From: DATNPH01 sp036703315
Lineage (GTDB): Bacteria; Cyanobacteriota; Cyanobacteriia; Cyanobacteriales; Coleofasciculaceae
DNA: 64,000 bases
Assembly (NCBI GenBank): GCA_036703315.1
Contig: DATNPH010000124.1
Coordinates: forward strand, 1-64,000
Reading direction: 5' to 3'
Below the pieces are notes generated by a model that was given only the letters and a program-made list of their open reading frames with translations, had not been told where the DNA came from and searched no databases. Positions 53,559-63,353 of the stretch are shown here, piece by piece. The translations under genes were made by a program, and so were the position numbers. The stretch's first letter is position 1; each line of letters begins with the position of its first letter.

Positions 53559-54443
53559 ATGATGCCATCACAATGGGAATATCTGCTGAAAAATATAGGA
53601 ATATGGCAGGGGTCATTTACCGACTTCTCTCCACAAGGGGAACTGTTGGAAGATACGCCGACAGTAGTGAGTTTAGAAGGACTCAACAATAATCAAACCA
53701 TTCGTCAAATTATTCGTCGTTTTCCACCAGATCAGCCAGTAAACGAAACAGTTCTGGAATATAGTTCTCTCAATCGAAGCATCCTGTTTTTTGAAAATGG
53801 TGCTTTCTCCCAAGGTTCTATTCAGTGGGCACCCTTTTCAGATTTTGGGGCAGAATTAGGCTTGATAGACGGCGTTAGCATTAGCGAAGCGACACAAAAT
53901 ACAGCGCAACCGCAGCGGCGTCTGCGTCTAGTGCAGCTATTTGATAAAGATAGTCAGCTATCGCAGCTGATACTAATTCGAGAAAAACTAGCTGGAACAG
54001 ATGCCCCAGAACGTCCAGCACTGACTTTGGATCAACTTTTGGGAGAATGGCAGGGAGAGGCGGTAACCATTTATCCGGATTGGCGATCGCCTAATACCTA
54101 TCCCACTCATCTCAATCTCTATTGCGATGATAGCAACCGCTTAGTACAAGAGCTAACTTTTGGAAGTGGGGCATCCGTTCGCACCATCTCCTCTACGGCT
54201 AGAATTAACGGTTCAATTCTCCACTTTGATCAGAGTCCCCTACCTACCCAAGTGTTGCTGCTGCCGGATGGAGCATCTGCTACTAGTCCTTTAGCAATTA
54301 AACCCGGTCACTTTTTTATTCTAGAAGTAGGTTGGTTGGTGCAACCTAACCAGCGTCAGCGATTGGTTCGCAGCTACAGTGACAAAGGGGAATGGATCAG
54401 CCTTACGTTAGTGAAAGAACAAAGAGTGTCTTCCCAAGAGTAA
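53559..54443 (+). CDS. DUF3598-family lipocalin-like protein
   Basis: 294 residues. MPSQWEYLLKNIGIWQGSFTDFSPQGE is the characteristic DUF3598 opening, and FPPDQPVNETVLEYSSLNRSILFFENGAFSQGS continues it. The second half (about 155-290) repeats the WQGEAVTIYPDWRSP pattern, so two beta-barrel units are likely. Relatives include CpcS-like bilin lyases, but a lyase role is not established for DUF3598. The frame opens with two ATGs. Confidence 0.85.
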   Translation: MMPSQWEYLLKNIGIWQGSFTDFSPQGELLEDTPTVVSLEGLNNNQTIRQIIRRFPPDQPVNETVLEYSSLNRSILFFENGAFSQGSIQWAPFSDFGAELGLIDGVSISEATQNTAQPQRRLRLVQLFDKDSQLSQLILIREKLAGTDAPERPALTLDQLLGEWQGEAVTIYPDWRSPNTYPTHLNLYCDDSNRLVQELTFGSGASVRTISSTARINGSILHFDQSPLPTQVLLLPDGASATSPLAIKPGHFFILEVGWLVQPNQRQRLVRSYSDKGEWISLTLVKEQRVSSQE

Positions 54444-54611
54444 TTGTTGACACTCACAACTGCCGTTCACAGCCAGCCTGATAAGCGCTGTGTACCTACT
54501 TTGCATTAACCTGTTGGATTTTGCCCAACAGAACAACCCAGCACGTCTAATCGAACATTTTCAGAAGCATACTAGCGATCGCTGTGTGTTAATTTCTAGG
54601 CGAATAATGCC

Positions 54612-54638
54612 TAAACCCACCGTTTATCGGTGGGTTTA
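54612..54638. terminator. Bidirectional terminator-like hairpin
   Basis: TAAACCCACCG, TTTAT loop, CGGTGGGTTTA: an 11-bp perfect stem between the convergent DUF3598 gene and the small gene at 54732-54917. A/T bases at each stem edge can serve both strands. Confidence 0.7.
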
Positions 54639-54731
54639 TAGTCTGCAATGAGCGACTGTTAGACAATCCTTTTTGAGTAGTTCTCAGATATCAGGACTGG
54701 AAGTTTGACTTTGAGAAGCAATAGTGTTCAG

Positions 54732-54917
54732 TTAAGAGTAACTCGTTGGTTCGGAGAACTCAGGGCGCGATGTCGGTGCGGTGAGATTGTCTCCTGCACC
54801 ACCAAAGCCCCAACTGGAACGGGTGGAATTAGACGGAAACAACGTCAGCACCTTGGGTAAGCAGAGGCAGATAGCTGTGTTGAGTACCAGCATCAATAAA
54901 CAATCAATTAAATTCAT
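54732..54917 (-). CDS. Small single-helix peptide with Gly/Ser/Pro tail
   Basis: 61 residues from ATG 54917, with an excellent AAGGAG site eight bases upstream; that site excludes the longer open frame. Residues about 4-26 (IDCLLMLVLNTAICLCLPKV) are hydrophobic with two Cys. The rest is polar and low complexity (SWGFGGAGDNLTAP, then TSRPEFSEPTSYS). It may be a membrane-anchored small protein or a secreted peptide precursor; no export, modification or immunity genes are near. Family unknown. Confidence 0.6.
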   Translation of the reverse strand: MNLIDCLLMLVLNTAICLCLPKVLTLFPSNSTRSSWGFGGAGDNLTAPTSRPEFSEPTSYS

Positions 54918-55259
54918 ACTTGTACTCCTTATCCTTTGCAAGTTGGCTGTATTGGAATTTAAATTTCTCTTATACATTGAGTATGAATGCAAAAAAGTAA
55001 AATTAGTTACATTTAATAGTTTGAATTCCTTGTAGCTTTGATAAGTTTTACTTAAGTTAAGATTTCCTTGGTAGGTTTACTCTTTTTAGAAGCAGTGACC
55101 GCTCGCTGGTCAAGAGGGTCATAATGTAAGCGATCGCTCCTTAAATCTGCTATCGAGAGACTAAGAAGCGATCGCTACTTTTGATTCGAGTTCAGCAAAA
55201 GTGTCAATGACCGATACTTTTCAAAACTCAACGACTGGCAGCAAGCAACTTGAAAAACA
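54918..55259. other. Intergenic region
   Basis: 342 bases carrying the upstream region of the small gene and the 3' side of the serine hydrolase. Three GCGATCGC or near copies fall here. No other structure is seen. Confidence 0.45.
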
Positions 55260-56966
55260 TTATTTTTTCTTTGCGGTGAATATCCCATTGGGCTGAGTAA
55301 TCACGGCTTCAGTAACAACTTCAGCAGAATCTAGTACGAATTTAATACTAAAGCCAGATAAATTATTCAAAGTGAATTCAGTTCCTTGGTAAGGCACTAA
55401 CTCATAATCGGGTTGACCAGATAGTGAAGCAAAAAGGTGATTCTCTCTGAGAGAAATTGTTATAGTTTGCCCGAAAAGGTCATAGTCACCCACAAACTTT
55501 TCCAGGAAACTTGTTTCCATCATGCCTTGATCAGGCATTCGGGTAAATATGATATCTTTTACAGCAGGTTCCCAGGGAATGGATAGTGATGTAATATTAC
55601 CTTTGGTATCCATAAAGAAAGATACCAACTCAGTCATATCAAAGTGTTCTAATTTCAATTCAAAAACATCATAGTGGTAGTGCTGGAGTTCAGAGACAAT
55701 TGAATTGTGAGTTGCTTTTAAACGCTGGTCGTTAAGTTCAATTGAAACTACGCCATACGCTGGATGCTCAAAATCACCTGTGTAATCTTCTAGAGGATGT
55801 GAGGGGTGAGTTCCAGTTTTGCGCTCTGAGTTAGTTGTCTGTTTTGCTTTTGCTGCCGCTTCTTTGGCTTCATCAACCTTCTTTCTAATCCGTTCATTCC
55901 AGGGAACTTCATCTAGACCGAGTAAGCGATCGCATATTCGAAAAGTCAGAATGCTTGGTAGTGGTGTTCCGTTCAGATTAGTAAGAATTACTACACCGAT
56001 TTTGTCTTGAGGCAGCAAGGTTGTCAGAGCCGAAAACCCATCAATACTACCCCCATGCTGAATGAAGTTATGTCCCCGATAGGCAGTAACACCCCATCCT
56101 AACCCATAAGCAGAATGCAAGATTTCATCGTATTCCAGTGGTTCTGGAATCACGAATTGTGGCGTATGCATCTGACTCAGATTAGCGGGAGAAATAATTT
56201 GTTTATCGTCATATTTGCCCTGGTTAAGATGGAGTAAAAGCCATTTAGCCATATCAGTGACGTGAGCATTGATAGAACCTGCGGGGCCACTGGCATCAAT
56301 ATTGCGAAAGAGAATTTCTTTCACTTCATCATCTTTCTCTTTATAGGGAAATGCAAAATCATCAGCCTCTTGAGATTTCACAACAGAGAAGTTGCTGTCT
56401 TTCATAGACAACGGATTAAGAATCTCTTGCTGAACAAATTCTTCCCAGCTACTTTCTGCGATTTGACCGACCAAGTATCCAGCCGCCAGATACATGAGAT
56501 TTTGATATTGAAAAACACTACGTAATTCCTGGCTGGGTTCAAGATATTGCAAACGCTCAAATAATTCTTGGCGGGTGAAAGAACTGCCATACCACACGAA
56601 GTCGTGACGAGGTAAACCTGAGCGATGAGTTACTAAGTCACGGGGAGTGATGTGTTCCGTGGCATAGGAATCATAGAGTTTAAACGTGGGTAGATAATTT
56701 CTGACAGGTTTATCCCAATCTAATTTCCCTCGTTCAACCAGGATACTCATAGCCATTGTGGTAAAGGCTTTACTGCAAGATCCAATAGCAAAGAGAGTTT
56801 TAGAGGTTACTTTTAAGCCTTTTTTAACATTCCGTAGACCGAAGCCTTCACAAAAGATGATTTCGTTATCTTTAACGATCGCGATCGCAAGTCCAGGGAC
56901 TTTCCACTCTTGCATCGTCTCATTAATGAATTCACGTAGCCATTCCATAACTTGCTCTACCTTCAC
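55260..56966 (-). CDS. Serine beta-lactamase-fold hydrolase (CubicO / AmpC type) with C-terminal DUF3471-like domain
   Basis: 568 residues from GTG 56966; ATG 56948 (MEWLREF) is an equally good start. The serine hydrolase domain (about 1-370) has the SxxK motif in IGSCSKAFTT, the Tyr motif YQNLMYL and HGGSIDGFSA for the third element. The rest (about 400-568) holds a beta-rich DUF3471-type domain (YTGDFEHPAYGVVSIELND). No signal peptide is present, so it should act in the cytosol. Family members are esterases, peptidases or amidases; penicillin hydrolysis is not implied. Confidence 0.87.
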   Translation of the reverse strand: MKVEQVMEWLREFINETMQEWKVPGLAIAIVKDNEIIFCEGFGLRNVKKGLKVTSKTLFAIGSCSKAFTTMAMSILVERGKLDWDKPVRNYLPTFKLYDSYATEHITPRDLVTHRSGLPRHDFVWYGSSFTRQELFERLQYLEPSQELRSVFQYQNLMYLAAGYLVGQIAESSWEEFVQQEILNPLSMKDSNFSVVKSQEADDFAFPYKEKDDEVKEILFRNIDASGPAGSINAHVTDMAKWLLLHLNQGKYDDKQIISPANLSQMHTPQFVIPEPLEYDEILHSAYGLGWGVTAYRGHNFIQHGGSIDGFSALTTLLPQDKIGVVILTNLNGTPLPSILTFRICDRLLGLDEVPWNERIRKKVDEAKEAAAKAKQTTNSERKTGTHPSHPLEDYTGDFEHPAYGVVSIELNDQRLKATHNSIVSELQHYHYDVFELKLEHFDMTELVSFFMDTKGNITSLSIPWEPAVKDIIFTRMPDQGMMETSFLEKFVGDYDLFGQTITISLRENHLFASLSGQPDYELVPYQGTEFTLNNLSGFSIKFVLDSAEVVTEAVITQPNGIFTAKKK

Positions 56967-57283
56967 ACTAACTTCTAGTTTTTAGGAAATAAAAACGATG
57001 CTTTCGAAAGCATCGTTTTACTACGACATGTCCCCAACACAGTAAACTTCTAGCTGGCATGGTGTCACGGCATGAATTTCTGTGTGAGATATTCCTAAAT
57101 TACTATTGGTGATTACCTTCTCACTTCACCCAAGAAGTTGATCCAGTTGGATGATAGATGCTGTGAACTAGGCTTACGATCGCTTCACACTAAATTTTCA
57201 GATTAGACTCTCATGAACACGAGTACACAACAAACAATGAAAATCTCTGTTCCCCGTCTCCGCGTCATTTTCAGATGAGTATT
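56967..57283. other. Intergenic region with a perfect palindrome
   Basis: 317 bases between thioredoxin and the serine hydrolase on the same strand. Apart from the palindrome at 56992-57019 nothing is recognised. Confidence 0.45.
56992..57019 (-). terminator. 28-bp perfect palindrome, probable terminator
   Basis: AAAACGATGCTTTC followed by GAAAGCATCGTTTT. It lies 265 bases past the thioredoxin stop and 25 bases before the hydrolase start, on the same strand. The A/T flanks suit an intrinsic terminator. Because it is so near the next start it could also attenuate hydrolase expression. Confidence 0.65.
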
Positions 57284-57886
57284 CTACTGCTGCACCTGAG
57301 TACCATGGCTACGAGGGTCTTCTTGAGTCGCTGTTGTCGGTGCTACGGGAGCGTTAAAATTAGAAACCTGTCCATTGGTTTGGGTATAGGGTAGCGGTAG
57401 AGAGGCAACTAGAGCGTCTATGTTCGCTTGGATGACGGGACGGGGTTGTTCTCCAATTGCCTGGGCGATCGCTTTCCCCTCTTTACCCATATAAACAAAA
57501 TGGGGAATTCCATCCACTCGATACTTGAGGATTTCTGGTAACCACTTGCTGTTATCGACGTTCAACATTACAAAATTGACTGAATCAGCATATTGCTGTT
57601 TAAGTTCGTCCAAATCCTTCGCCATCGCCTGACAGCTAGTACACCAGTTAGCATAGAACTCCATAAACGTTGGCTTTCCATTGCTAAGTGCCACTTCCAG
57701 TGATGTAGATTCTGCCGCTTGGGCATCCAGGGAAGCCGTATCAGTCTCCGTTTGTAATCCTAAGAAGAGGGCAGCCGCCAGAGCGATCGCGACTAGGGCA
57801 ATCAAAAAATTTCTAATGCGAGTACCACTGGTAACTTCAGGCTTTTGGGCAGATGTTGATACCGAGTCAGGTGAATTCGCTGTCAT
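57284..57886 (-). CDS. txlA: Membrane-anchored thioredoxin-like protein (TxlA/HCF164)
   Basis: 200 residues. A hydrophilic N-tail, one membrane helix (about 26-45), then a thioredoxin domain with active site CTSC (82-85, in FYANWCTSCQAM) and the cis-Pro segment GIPHFVYMG. In cyanobacteria and chloroplasts HCF164/TxlA passes reducing equivalents to lumenal proteins during cytochrome b6f assembly, usually with CcdA, which is not nearby. A proline-rich, low-complexity tail ends the protein. Confidence 0.9.
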   Translation of the reverse strand: MTANSPDSVSTSAQKPEVTSGTRIRNFLIALVAIALAAALFLGLQTETDTASLDAQAAESTSLEVALSNGKPTFMEFYANWCTSCQAMAKDLDELKQQYADSVNFVMLNVDNSKWLPEILKYRVDGIPHFVYMGKEGKAIAQAIGEQPRPVIQANIDALVASLPLPYTQTNGQVSNFNAPVAPTTATQEDPRSHGTQVQQ

Positions 57887-57939
57887 ACTTAACCAAACTT
57901 ATTATTCGCTAACATTCTCAAAAACACTGTAACAAGACC

Positions 57940-58344
57940 ATGAAAAAACGGGTAACGCTGACCTTTCCGAAACGCACTGTTCACATGCCAGTGACGTATC
58001 GGCTGGCAAAGGATTTCAATGTGGCGGCAAATATCATCCGTGCCCAAGTTGCACCCAATCAAATTGGTAAGCTGGTGGTGGAACTGTTGGGGGATATTGA
58101 TGAGTTAGATGCCGCGATTGAGTGGATGCGATCAGAGGACATCAATGTTTCCCTGGTTGGGCGCGAGATTTTGATTGATGAGGACACCTGTGTTGATTGT
58201 GGCTTATGTACTGGTGTCTGTCCTACAGAAGCCCTAACCCTCGACCCACAGACTTTTAAACTCAACTTTACGCGATCGCGCTGCATTGTCTGTGAGCAAT
58301 GTATTCCCACCTGTCCAGTTCAAGCCATTTCTACCAATCTTTAG
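57940..58344 (+). CDS. NIL-domain 2[4Fe-4S] ferredoxin
   Basis: 134 residues. An N-terminal NIL domain (1-75), the ligand-binding unit also found at the end of MetN, is joined to a bacterial-type ferredoxin with CVDCGLCTGVCPTEA and CIVCEQCIPTCPVQA, each complete (four Cys). This fusion is widespread and strongly conserved in cyanobacteria; it may link methionine or sulfur sensing with electron transfer, but the role is not established. Divergent from txlA. Confidence 0.92.
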   Translation: MKKRVTLTFPKRTVHMPVTYRLAKDFNVAANIIRAQVAPNQIGKLVVELLGDIDELDAAIEWMRSEDINVSLVGREILIDEDTCVDCGLCTGVCPTEALTLDPQTFKLNFTRSRCIVCEQCIPTCPVQAISTNL

Positions 58345-58666
58345 TCCAATTTTAATTTGAATGGCTTAGTGGTAAGGAACACCCTTAATACCATAGGCGT
58401 TTTTTTGAAGCGAATAGAGTGGCTTGCCACACGCCTATTTTGACACGGCTACCAGCTAGATAAAGCTAGAAGCAACCCTCCATTAAAAAGTCAAAAGTCA
58501 AAAACTAGAACCAATAAGGAGATTTCAACTCCTATGCTTATATGTTCCCACCAATTTTTGGGTGGGGGACTCTTACCCAAGACGCGCTTCTATTCATGCT
58601 TCATCCTGGGGTACGCCTTACGGCGCTACTACATTTCATCTTGAGTTGATTAACCCCTACAAAGGC
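58345..58666. other. Intergenic region
   Basis: 322 bases between converging genes. It has a short AAAAGTCAAAAGTCAAAAA run (about 58484-58502), another heptamer-like sequence. No terminator with a clean T-tract is found. Confidence 0.45.
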
Positions 58667-59245
58667 TTAACGACTGTTCTTTAACAGGGGTCGTACAATC
58701 AAAAAGCCAGTGCCAAAAGCCGTTAACACAATCAGCAAGATGGCTACGACTAATAACCAGCCACTGACATCTGATAGCCCTTCTGACGCTGATGTACGCC
58801 GGGAACGAGTGTCTTCCTGTTCGATCACCAATGTCTCTGTGTAAGGAGAGGGCGTCGGTTCAACACTCTGGGGAGGCGGTGGAAATTCAATGGCTGGCGC
58901 ACTTGCTGCCGGTCGGGGTGGTGGAGGTGAGGCGACTGTACGGGGGTTGGGGGGTTCTGGTGGTGTGACTGGTCTAGGACTAGGCACCTCAACCCCACTT
59001 ACTGAACCCAATGAATAAACAATTTGCTGTAGGTGCTGGGCGGACTGTACAACTTTTTCAACTTCTTGTCGCAGCTGTTGATTTTGTTTGACTAACTGCT
59101 GATTTTGTGACTTGAGAGTCTCCATCTGAGCTTGTGTTGACTGCAACTCAGCCGCCAGTTCCCGGTAGACGGAAATTGGGACTGAGGGGCTGTATTTATT
59201 CATTGGTGTCGGCGGCATGTAACGGTCGGTTTGCGAGTTTTGCAT
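58667..59245 (-). CDS. Tail-anchored coiled-coil protein with proline-rich linker
   Basis: 192 residues. A coiled coil rich in Gln (about 27-75: ELAAELQSTQAQMETLKSQN) is followed by a long Pro-rich region (about 85-135) and one C-terminal membrane helix (about 162-183: WLLVVAILLIVLTAFGTGFL). Such tail-anchored layouts suit structural or scaffold roles. No known family. It is followed at a distance by thiD on the same strand. Confidence 0.75.
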   Translation of the reverse strand: MQNSQTDRYMPPTPMNKYSPSVPISVYRELAAELQSTQAQMETLKSQNQQLVKQNQQLRQEVEKVVQSAQHLQQIVYSLGSVSGVEVPSPRPVTPPEPPNPRTVASPPPPRPAASAPAIEFPPPPQSVEPTPSPYTETLVIEQEDTRSRRTSASEGLSDVSGWLLVVAILLIVLTAFGTGFLIVRPLLKNSR

Positions 59246-59394
59246 GAGGGGTTGATTGGGGAATCAGAGATCATGAGTGTAGCCAAACTTGTGTAAGACA
59301 GGAATAGTTAAAGTTTGACTCCGAGCGAAGCAATTTTTAAGAGAAAATTGTTCGCTATTTAACCTTACTCGCACTCATAACCAAATTCAGACCT

Positions 59395-60213
59395 TTAAGA
59401 TGGCAATAATGGAAAAAAGTGTCCCACAGGTCCAGTACCCTGACCAATATCTAAGGCGTACTTTAATGCTGTTGTGACATATTCCTTAGCCAAGCGCACC
59501 GCCGATAGCAGGTCTTTTCCGAGTGCTAGGTTGGCAGCGATCGCACTACTCAGTGTACAACCAGTACCATGCGTATTGGTTGTCTCCACCTGTTCAGTTG
59601 TCAGGGTAGTTAGCTGAGTGCCGTCAAACCAGACATCAACACCACGCAGATTACCTGTCATCCCTCCTCCTTTAACTAAGACGGCTGAGGCTCCCAGTTT
59701 ATATATTTTTTGGGCAGCTTCCTGCATATCATCGAGGGTATGAATCTCCAAACCACTTAGAATCTCGGCTTCGTAGCGGTTTGGTGTGACAATCGCTGCC
59801 ATCGGCAGCAGGAGATTGTGCAAAGACTCTACAGCATTATCATCCAGTAGTTGGGCACCCGCTCGCGATACCATCACTGGGTCTACTACCAGGTTGTTCA
59901 GACCTAAGGTTTTCACCTGCGATGCCACAGCTTTAATGATGTCTTGGTTGAGTAACATCCCAGTTTTCGTAGCTTGGACGCCGATATCAGTAACTACTGC
60001 CTCAATTTGGGCAACTACCGCGTCTACTGGCAGGGCATCAACTCGCGTAACACCCTGAGTATTCTGTGAAGTCACACAAGTCAGGGCGCTGGTGCCATGA
60101 ACGCAGTGAAAGGCAAAGGTTTTCAAATCTGCCTGAATTCCCGCACCGCCGCCGCTATCTGAACCGGCGATGCTCAACGCGATCGGTACATTTAATTGAG
60201 TTTTAAGCGTCAT
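59395..60213 (-). CDS. thiD: Hydroxymethylpyrimidine / phosphomethylpyrimidine kinase
   Basis: 272 residues, ribokinase fold. GSDSGGGAGIQADLKTF binds HMP, VVDPVMVSRAGAQLL is the core, and the ATP/catalytic Cys motif is THGTGCTLSSAIAANLA. It phosphorylates HMP to HMP-PP for thiamin synthesis. No TPP riboswitch is evident upstream. Standing alone, intact. Confidence 0.96.
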   Translation of the reverse strand: MTLKTQLNVPIALSIAGSDSGGGAGIQADLKTFAFHCVHGTSALTCVTSQNTQGVTRVDALPVDAVVAQIEAVVTDIGVQATKTGMLLNQDIIKAVASQVKTLGLNNLVVDPVMVSRAGAQLLDDNAVESLHNLLLPMAAIVTPNRYEAEILSGLEIHTLDDMQEAAQKIYKLGASAVLVKGGGMTGNLRGVDVWFDGTQLTTLTTEQVETTNTHGTGCTLSSAIAANLALGKDLLSAVRLAKEYVTTALKYALDIGQGTGPVGHFFPLLPS

Positions 60214-60645
60214 ACTACCAGGTAAAACCGATTTTAAATATTAATGACATTAACTCGAATTAGTCTGAATTGTTAGATTTTTTATATAGCTGGGCAGACG
60301 GTAGTAACTTCACTGATTCCAGAACATAGAAATCACCCAATGTACTCGTTGTCAATAAGCGTGTTTCCTTTACTTACCCGCTTTTAGTCTAAAGTCTAGA
60401 GACCCGGAGCCTGCCAGTAAAAAGACTCTTATCAGGTTTTTACTAGTTTACCGATACTAATCGTGAGTGTCGGAAGCTTAGGGAGTTTTGCATCTTGGCA
60501 TGCTAATTCTGGCGGCAAGGCTGAGCTTTTGACCCTAGCCCCCGCTAGAACGTTAGAACTAGCAATAATGTTGAGTGCTAAGTTGAAAAACCGCTAATTT
60601 TCCTAAAAATTTAAGACATGATTCATCTAATCAGGTACAAAACTC
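60214..60645. other. Intergenic region between ftsZ and thiD
   Basis: 432 bases, both neighbours leftward. An inverted pair AGTAAAAA / TTTTTACT at about 60416-60446 may terminate the ftsZ transcript. I checked for TPP-riboswitch core boxes upstream of thiD and found none convincing. Confidence 0.45.
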
Positions 60646-61914
60646 CTATCGTTGGGGACGCCGTCTTTGGAGAAACTCAGGAATATCTAACCCAGACTGT
60701 GGAGGCCGAGGATCATAGGTGGGTGCAGGTGGATTAGTCGGTGTAGGTGCGATCGGTCGCCTGCTGCCACGAGGCGCTTCTCTAGTCGCTGGTGCCGCCT
60801 TGGTTTCTCCAGTAAATCCAGTGGCAATGACGGTAATTCTGATTTCGCCTTGCAGCTTGTCATCAATCACCGCCCCAAAAATAATATTGGCGTTTGGATC
60901 AACAACTTCATAGACAGTTTCCGCTGCGGCATTGACTTCGTGAAGCGTGAGATCACTGCCACCCGTAATATTAAGCACAACACCTCTAGCTCCTTCGATT
61001 GAAGATTCTAGTAAAGGTGAAGAAATTGCCGCCATGGCTGCTTCTCTGGCTCTCGACTTTCCGGAACCTATACCAATACCCATTAATGCTGAACCAGCAT
61101 CTGCCATCACAGCGCGGACATCGGCAAAATCAACATTAACTAGACCCGGAATAGTAATGATATCTGAAATACCTTGAACACCTTGACGCAGAATGTCATC
61201 AGCTACACGAAACGCTTCTTGAACTGGAGTCTGTTCAGAAATTACTGACAGCAGCTTATTATTTGGAATCACGATCAGGGTATCTACCCGGCTTTGCAAC
61301 CCCGCAATTCCTTCTTCTGCCTGAGTAGTGCGGCGGCGTCCCTCGAAGGTAAACGGGCGAGTCACGACGCCAACTGTTAGAGAGCCCATTTCTTTTGCTA
61401 CTTCAGCAACAATTGGTGCTGCACCTGTGCCAGTGCCGCCTCCCATTCCAGCCGTGATGAAAACGAGATCAGCATTTTCTAGTGCTTGGGCAATTTCGTC
61501 GCGGGATTCTTCAGCAGCTTTTTGACCGATCGCTGGATTACCGCCTGCACCTAGCCCTCGCGTCAACTTCTGCCCCATTTGTAAACGTCTGGGAGCAGAG
61601 TTTTGAGCAAGTGCTTGAGCATCCGTGTTGATCGACCAAAATTCAACTCCAGTTACCTCGCTGGCGATCATGCGGTTAACTGCATTGCCTCCACCTCCGC
61701 CGACACCAACCACTTTGATTTTGGCAATGCTACCTGGCACGATATTGTCACTCCTGTTTTCTTCCCTAGGTATGCCCTTGGAATCATGAGTTTGACCAAA
61801 CTGTAACCCAGCGTTAGGGAACTGATAAGTACTATCCACTCCGACCGAAAGATCAGCGTGTCCAGTGATATGAGAGCTTTGATGGGCAAGCCCTTGTTTA
61901 TTATTTACTGTCAT
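60646..61914 (-). CDS. ftsZ: Cell-division GTPase FtsZ
   Basis: 422 residues. A cyanobacterial N-terminal extension (about 60 residues) precedes the tubulin fold. IKVVGVGGGGGNAVNRMI begins the GTPase, AGMGGGTGTGAAP (155-167) is the tubulin signature loop, and NVDFADVRAVM is the T7 loop for GTP hydrolysis across the interface. The tail ends in LDIPEFLQRRRPQR, the conserved partner-binding peptide. It forms the Z-ring at mid-cell. It lies 200 bases after ftsQ on the same strand. Confidence 0.98.
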   Translation of the reverse strand: MTVNNKQGLAHQSSHITGHADLSVGVDSTYQFPNAGLQFGQTHDSKGIPREENRSDNIVPGSIAKIKVVGVGGGGGNAVNRMIASEVTGVEFWSINTDAQALAQNSAPRRLQMGQKLTRGLGAGGNPAIGQKAAEESRDEIAQALENADLVFITAGMGGGTGTGAAPIVAEVAKEMGSLTVGVVTRPFTFEGRRRTTQAEEGIAGLQSRVDTLIVIPNNKLLSVISEQTPVQEAFRVADDILRQGVQGISDIITIPGLVNVDFADVRAVMADAGSALMGIGIGSGKSRAREAAMAAISSPLLESSIEGARGVVLNITGGSDLTLHEVNAAAETVYEVVDPNANIIFGAVIDDKLQGEIRITVIATGFTGETKAAPATREAPRGSRRPIAPTPTNPPAPTYDPRPPQSGLDIPEFLQRRRPQR

Positions 61915-62115
61915 TGCAATAAGTCAGGATCGATAAACAACTTTATCAGTTATAGGTAGCAATCTGAGTCAACTATAGGGTAAGTTGATTGAAAAACCAA
62001 CGAACACTTCATTGTAGCGGGCCAACCGTTTGAACAGAGCAATTGTCAATAGTCCCCGGTATGGATTTGCCAGCCGACTTAAATGCGTATTGTTGACACG
62101 GTTCATGACTTAATC

Positions 62116-62958
62116 TTAATGAGCCCTCACTTGAGGTGTGTCATTTCCCTTCGTCATTTGAATCGCTGGTAAATCTGGGTTTTTGAGGTCGATATAGGCG
62201 ATTTTGCTTTGCTGTATATGAGATGGCAATTCTCGCATCTGATCGAGAACACGCAGTTGCTCAGTAAAGCGGGAACTGTAGGAACCAATGTAGACAGTTC
62301 CTAACTCGGTTTTGAGAATTAAATTCGTCGGATCTGTCCAATCTATCTCGACAACTTTGACGGGAGAGTGGCTCACAGCCTGGTAAACTTCTGACCAATA
62401 AGAGTGATATTGAGCCATTTGTCCAATTACCTTCAGCGTAGGTAGCTCAAGGTTTTGCTCCAGTTTGGTGTAGGTGCTCTGGGGCATCCAAATACCCTGT
62501 TCATCCAATAAGCCTGCTGACGCCATCGAATGGGCAGACTTGGTGTTTTGGGTGGCAGTTGCCTGAGCGAGCGCTACGGGTTTGCGCTCCTGAATTTGTA
62601 TTGTCAGTCCCGGCGGCATGAGTTGACGACTGACAATGGCTTTGGCAATTGGGGCTTGAGATTCTAGCGAGTTGGCGATCGCTTGGGGTTGAACTCGCAG
62701 TATGGACTGTGGATAAGACAAGGGCAGCAGCGAACGAATCGCTTTCGCGGAAAGAAAGTGATTGCCCTCAATGACAACTTGTTCCGGTTGACGAATTACC
62801 CAATCGGGTAAGGTAAGCGCCCAGACCAAGCCAGTTGCCATTCCACCAACAAAGAGCGATCGCCAAATGGCTTGAAACGATTTAAGCCGGCGTGCACGGC
62901 GTAGCTTTTTGCGCCGGGTGGTCAATTCTGTTTGAGTGACTGATGCGATGCTTTCCAT
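62116..62958 (-). CDS. ftsQ: Cell-division protein FtsQ/DivIB (POTRA domain)
   Basis: 280 residues. A basic cytosolic tail (RRKKLRRARRLKSFQAIWRS) is followed by one membrane helix (about 32-52) and a POTRA domain (QVVIEGNHFLSAKAIRSLLP to VALAQ) with the beta domain following. Being directly upstream of ftsZ supports the call. It links early and late divisome parts at the cytoplasmic membrane. Confidence 0.93.
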   Translation of the reverse strand: MESIASVTQTELTTRRKKLRRARRLKSFQAIWRSLFVGGMATGLVWALTLPDWVIRQPEQVVIEGNHFLSAKAIRSLLPLSYPQSILRVQPQAIANSLESQAPIAKAIVSRQLMPPGLTIQIQERKPVALAQATATQNTKSAHSMASAGLLDEQGIWMPQSTYTKLEQNLELPTLKVIGQMAQYHSYWSEVYQAVSHSPVKVVEIDWTDPTNLILKTELGTVYIGSYSSRFTEQLRVLDQMRELPSHIQQSKIAYIDLKNPDLPAIQMTKGNDTPQVRAH

Positions 62959-63353
62959 CTACTACCGCTCGAGCCCAAAGGATTTAAATGACGTCACGGT
63001 GAAGGTCTTAGACCTTCGAAGAGTTTTCCAAGACAAGTACAACCCTATCAGCTGTTATTGTCTATCGACTTAACCCCAACATACTTTTCCCATTTAACCA
63101 CTCCTTTCCCTGACGCTTTAAGTATGCCAACTATGTACCACTATCGGGTCTGATTCAGTATAGAGACACAATCATTCTTACAATCAAACCCGACAGGTGA
63201 TCGGGAAAGATATCTCAACCTGTAAGTCGGACTTACCGACCAAGGGGGTATACCCCCCCCTCTAGATAATCTATTGATGAATGCTTTACCCTCTACTCCG
63301 TAGGCTGTGAGTACCAAAGTCCTGCTCAGCCGAGTGTGAGTGCGTAAGTCTTG
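62959..63353. other. Intergenic region with GC-rich palindrome
   Basis: 395 bases, divergent between ftsQ and the terminal ATPase gene. GGGGGTATACCCCC at 63244-63257 is a perfect palindrome. A 76-codon minus-strand frame (63141-63371) has no support and is not called. Confidence 0.45.

Noticed and set aside
60214..60645. TPP riboswitch upstream of thiD
   Set aside because: An ACCTGAT-like string exists, but the other conserved thi-box elements and stems are not found.
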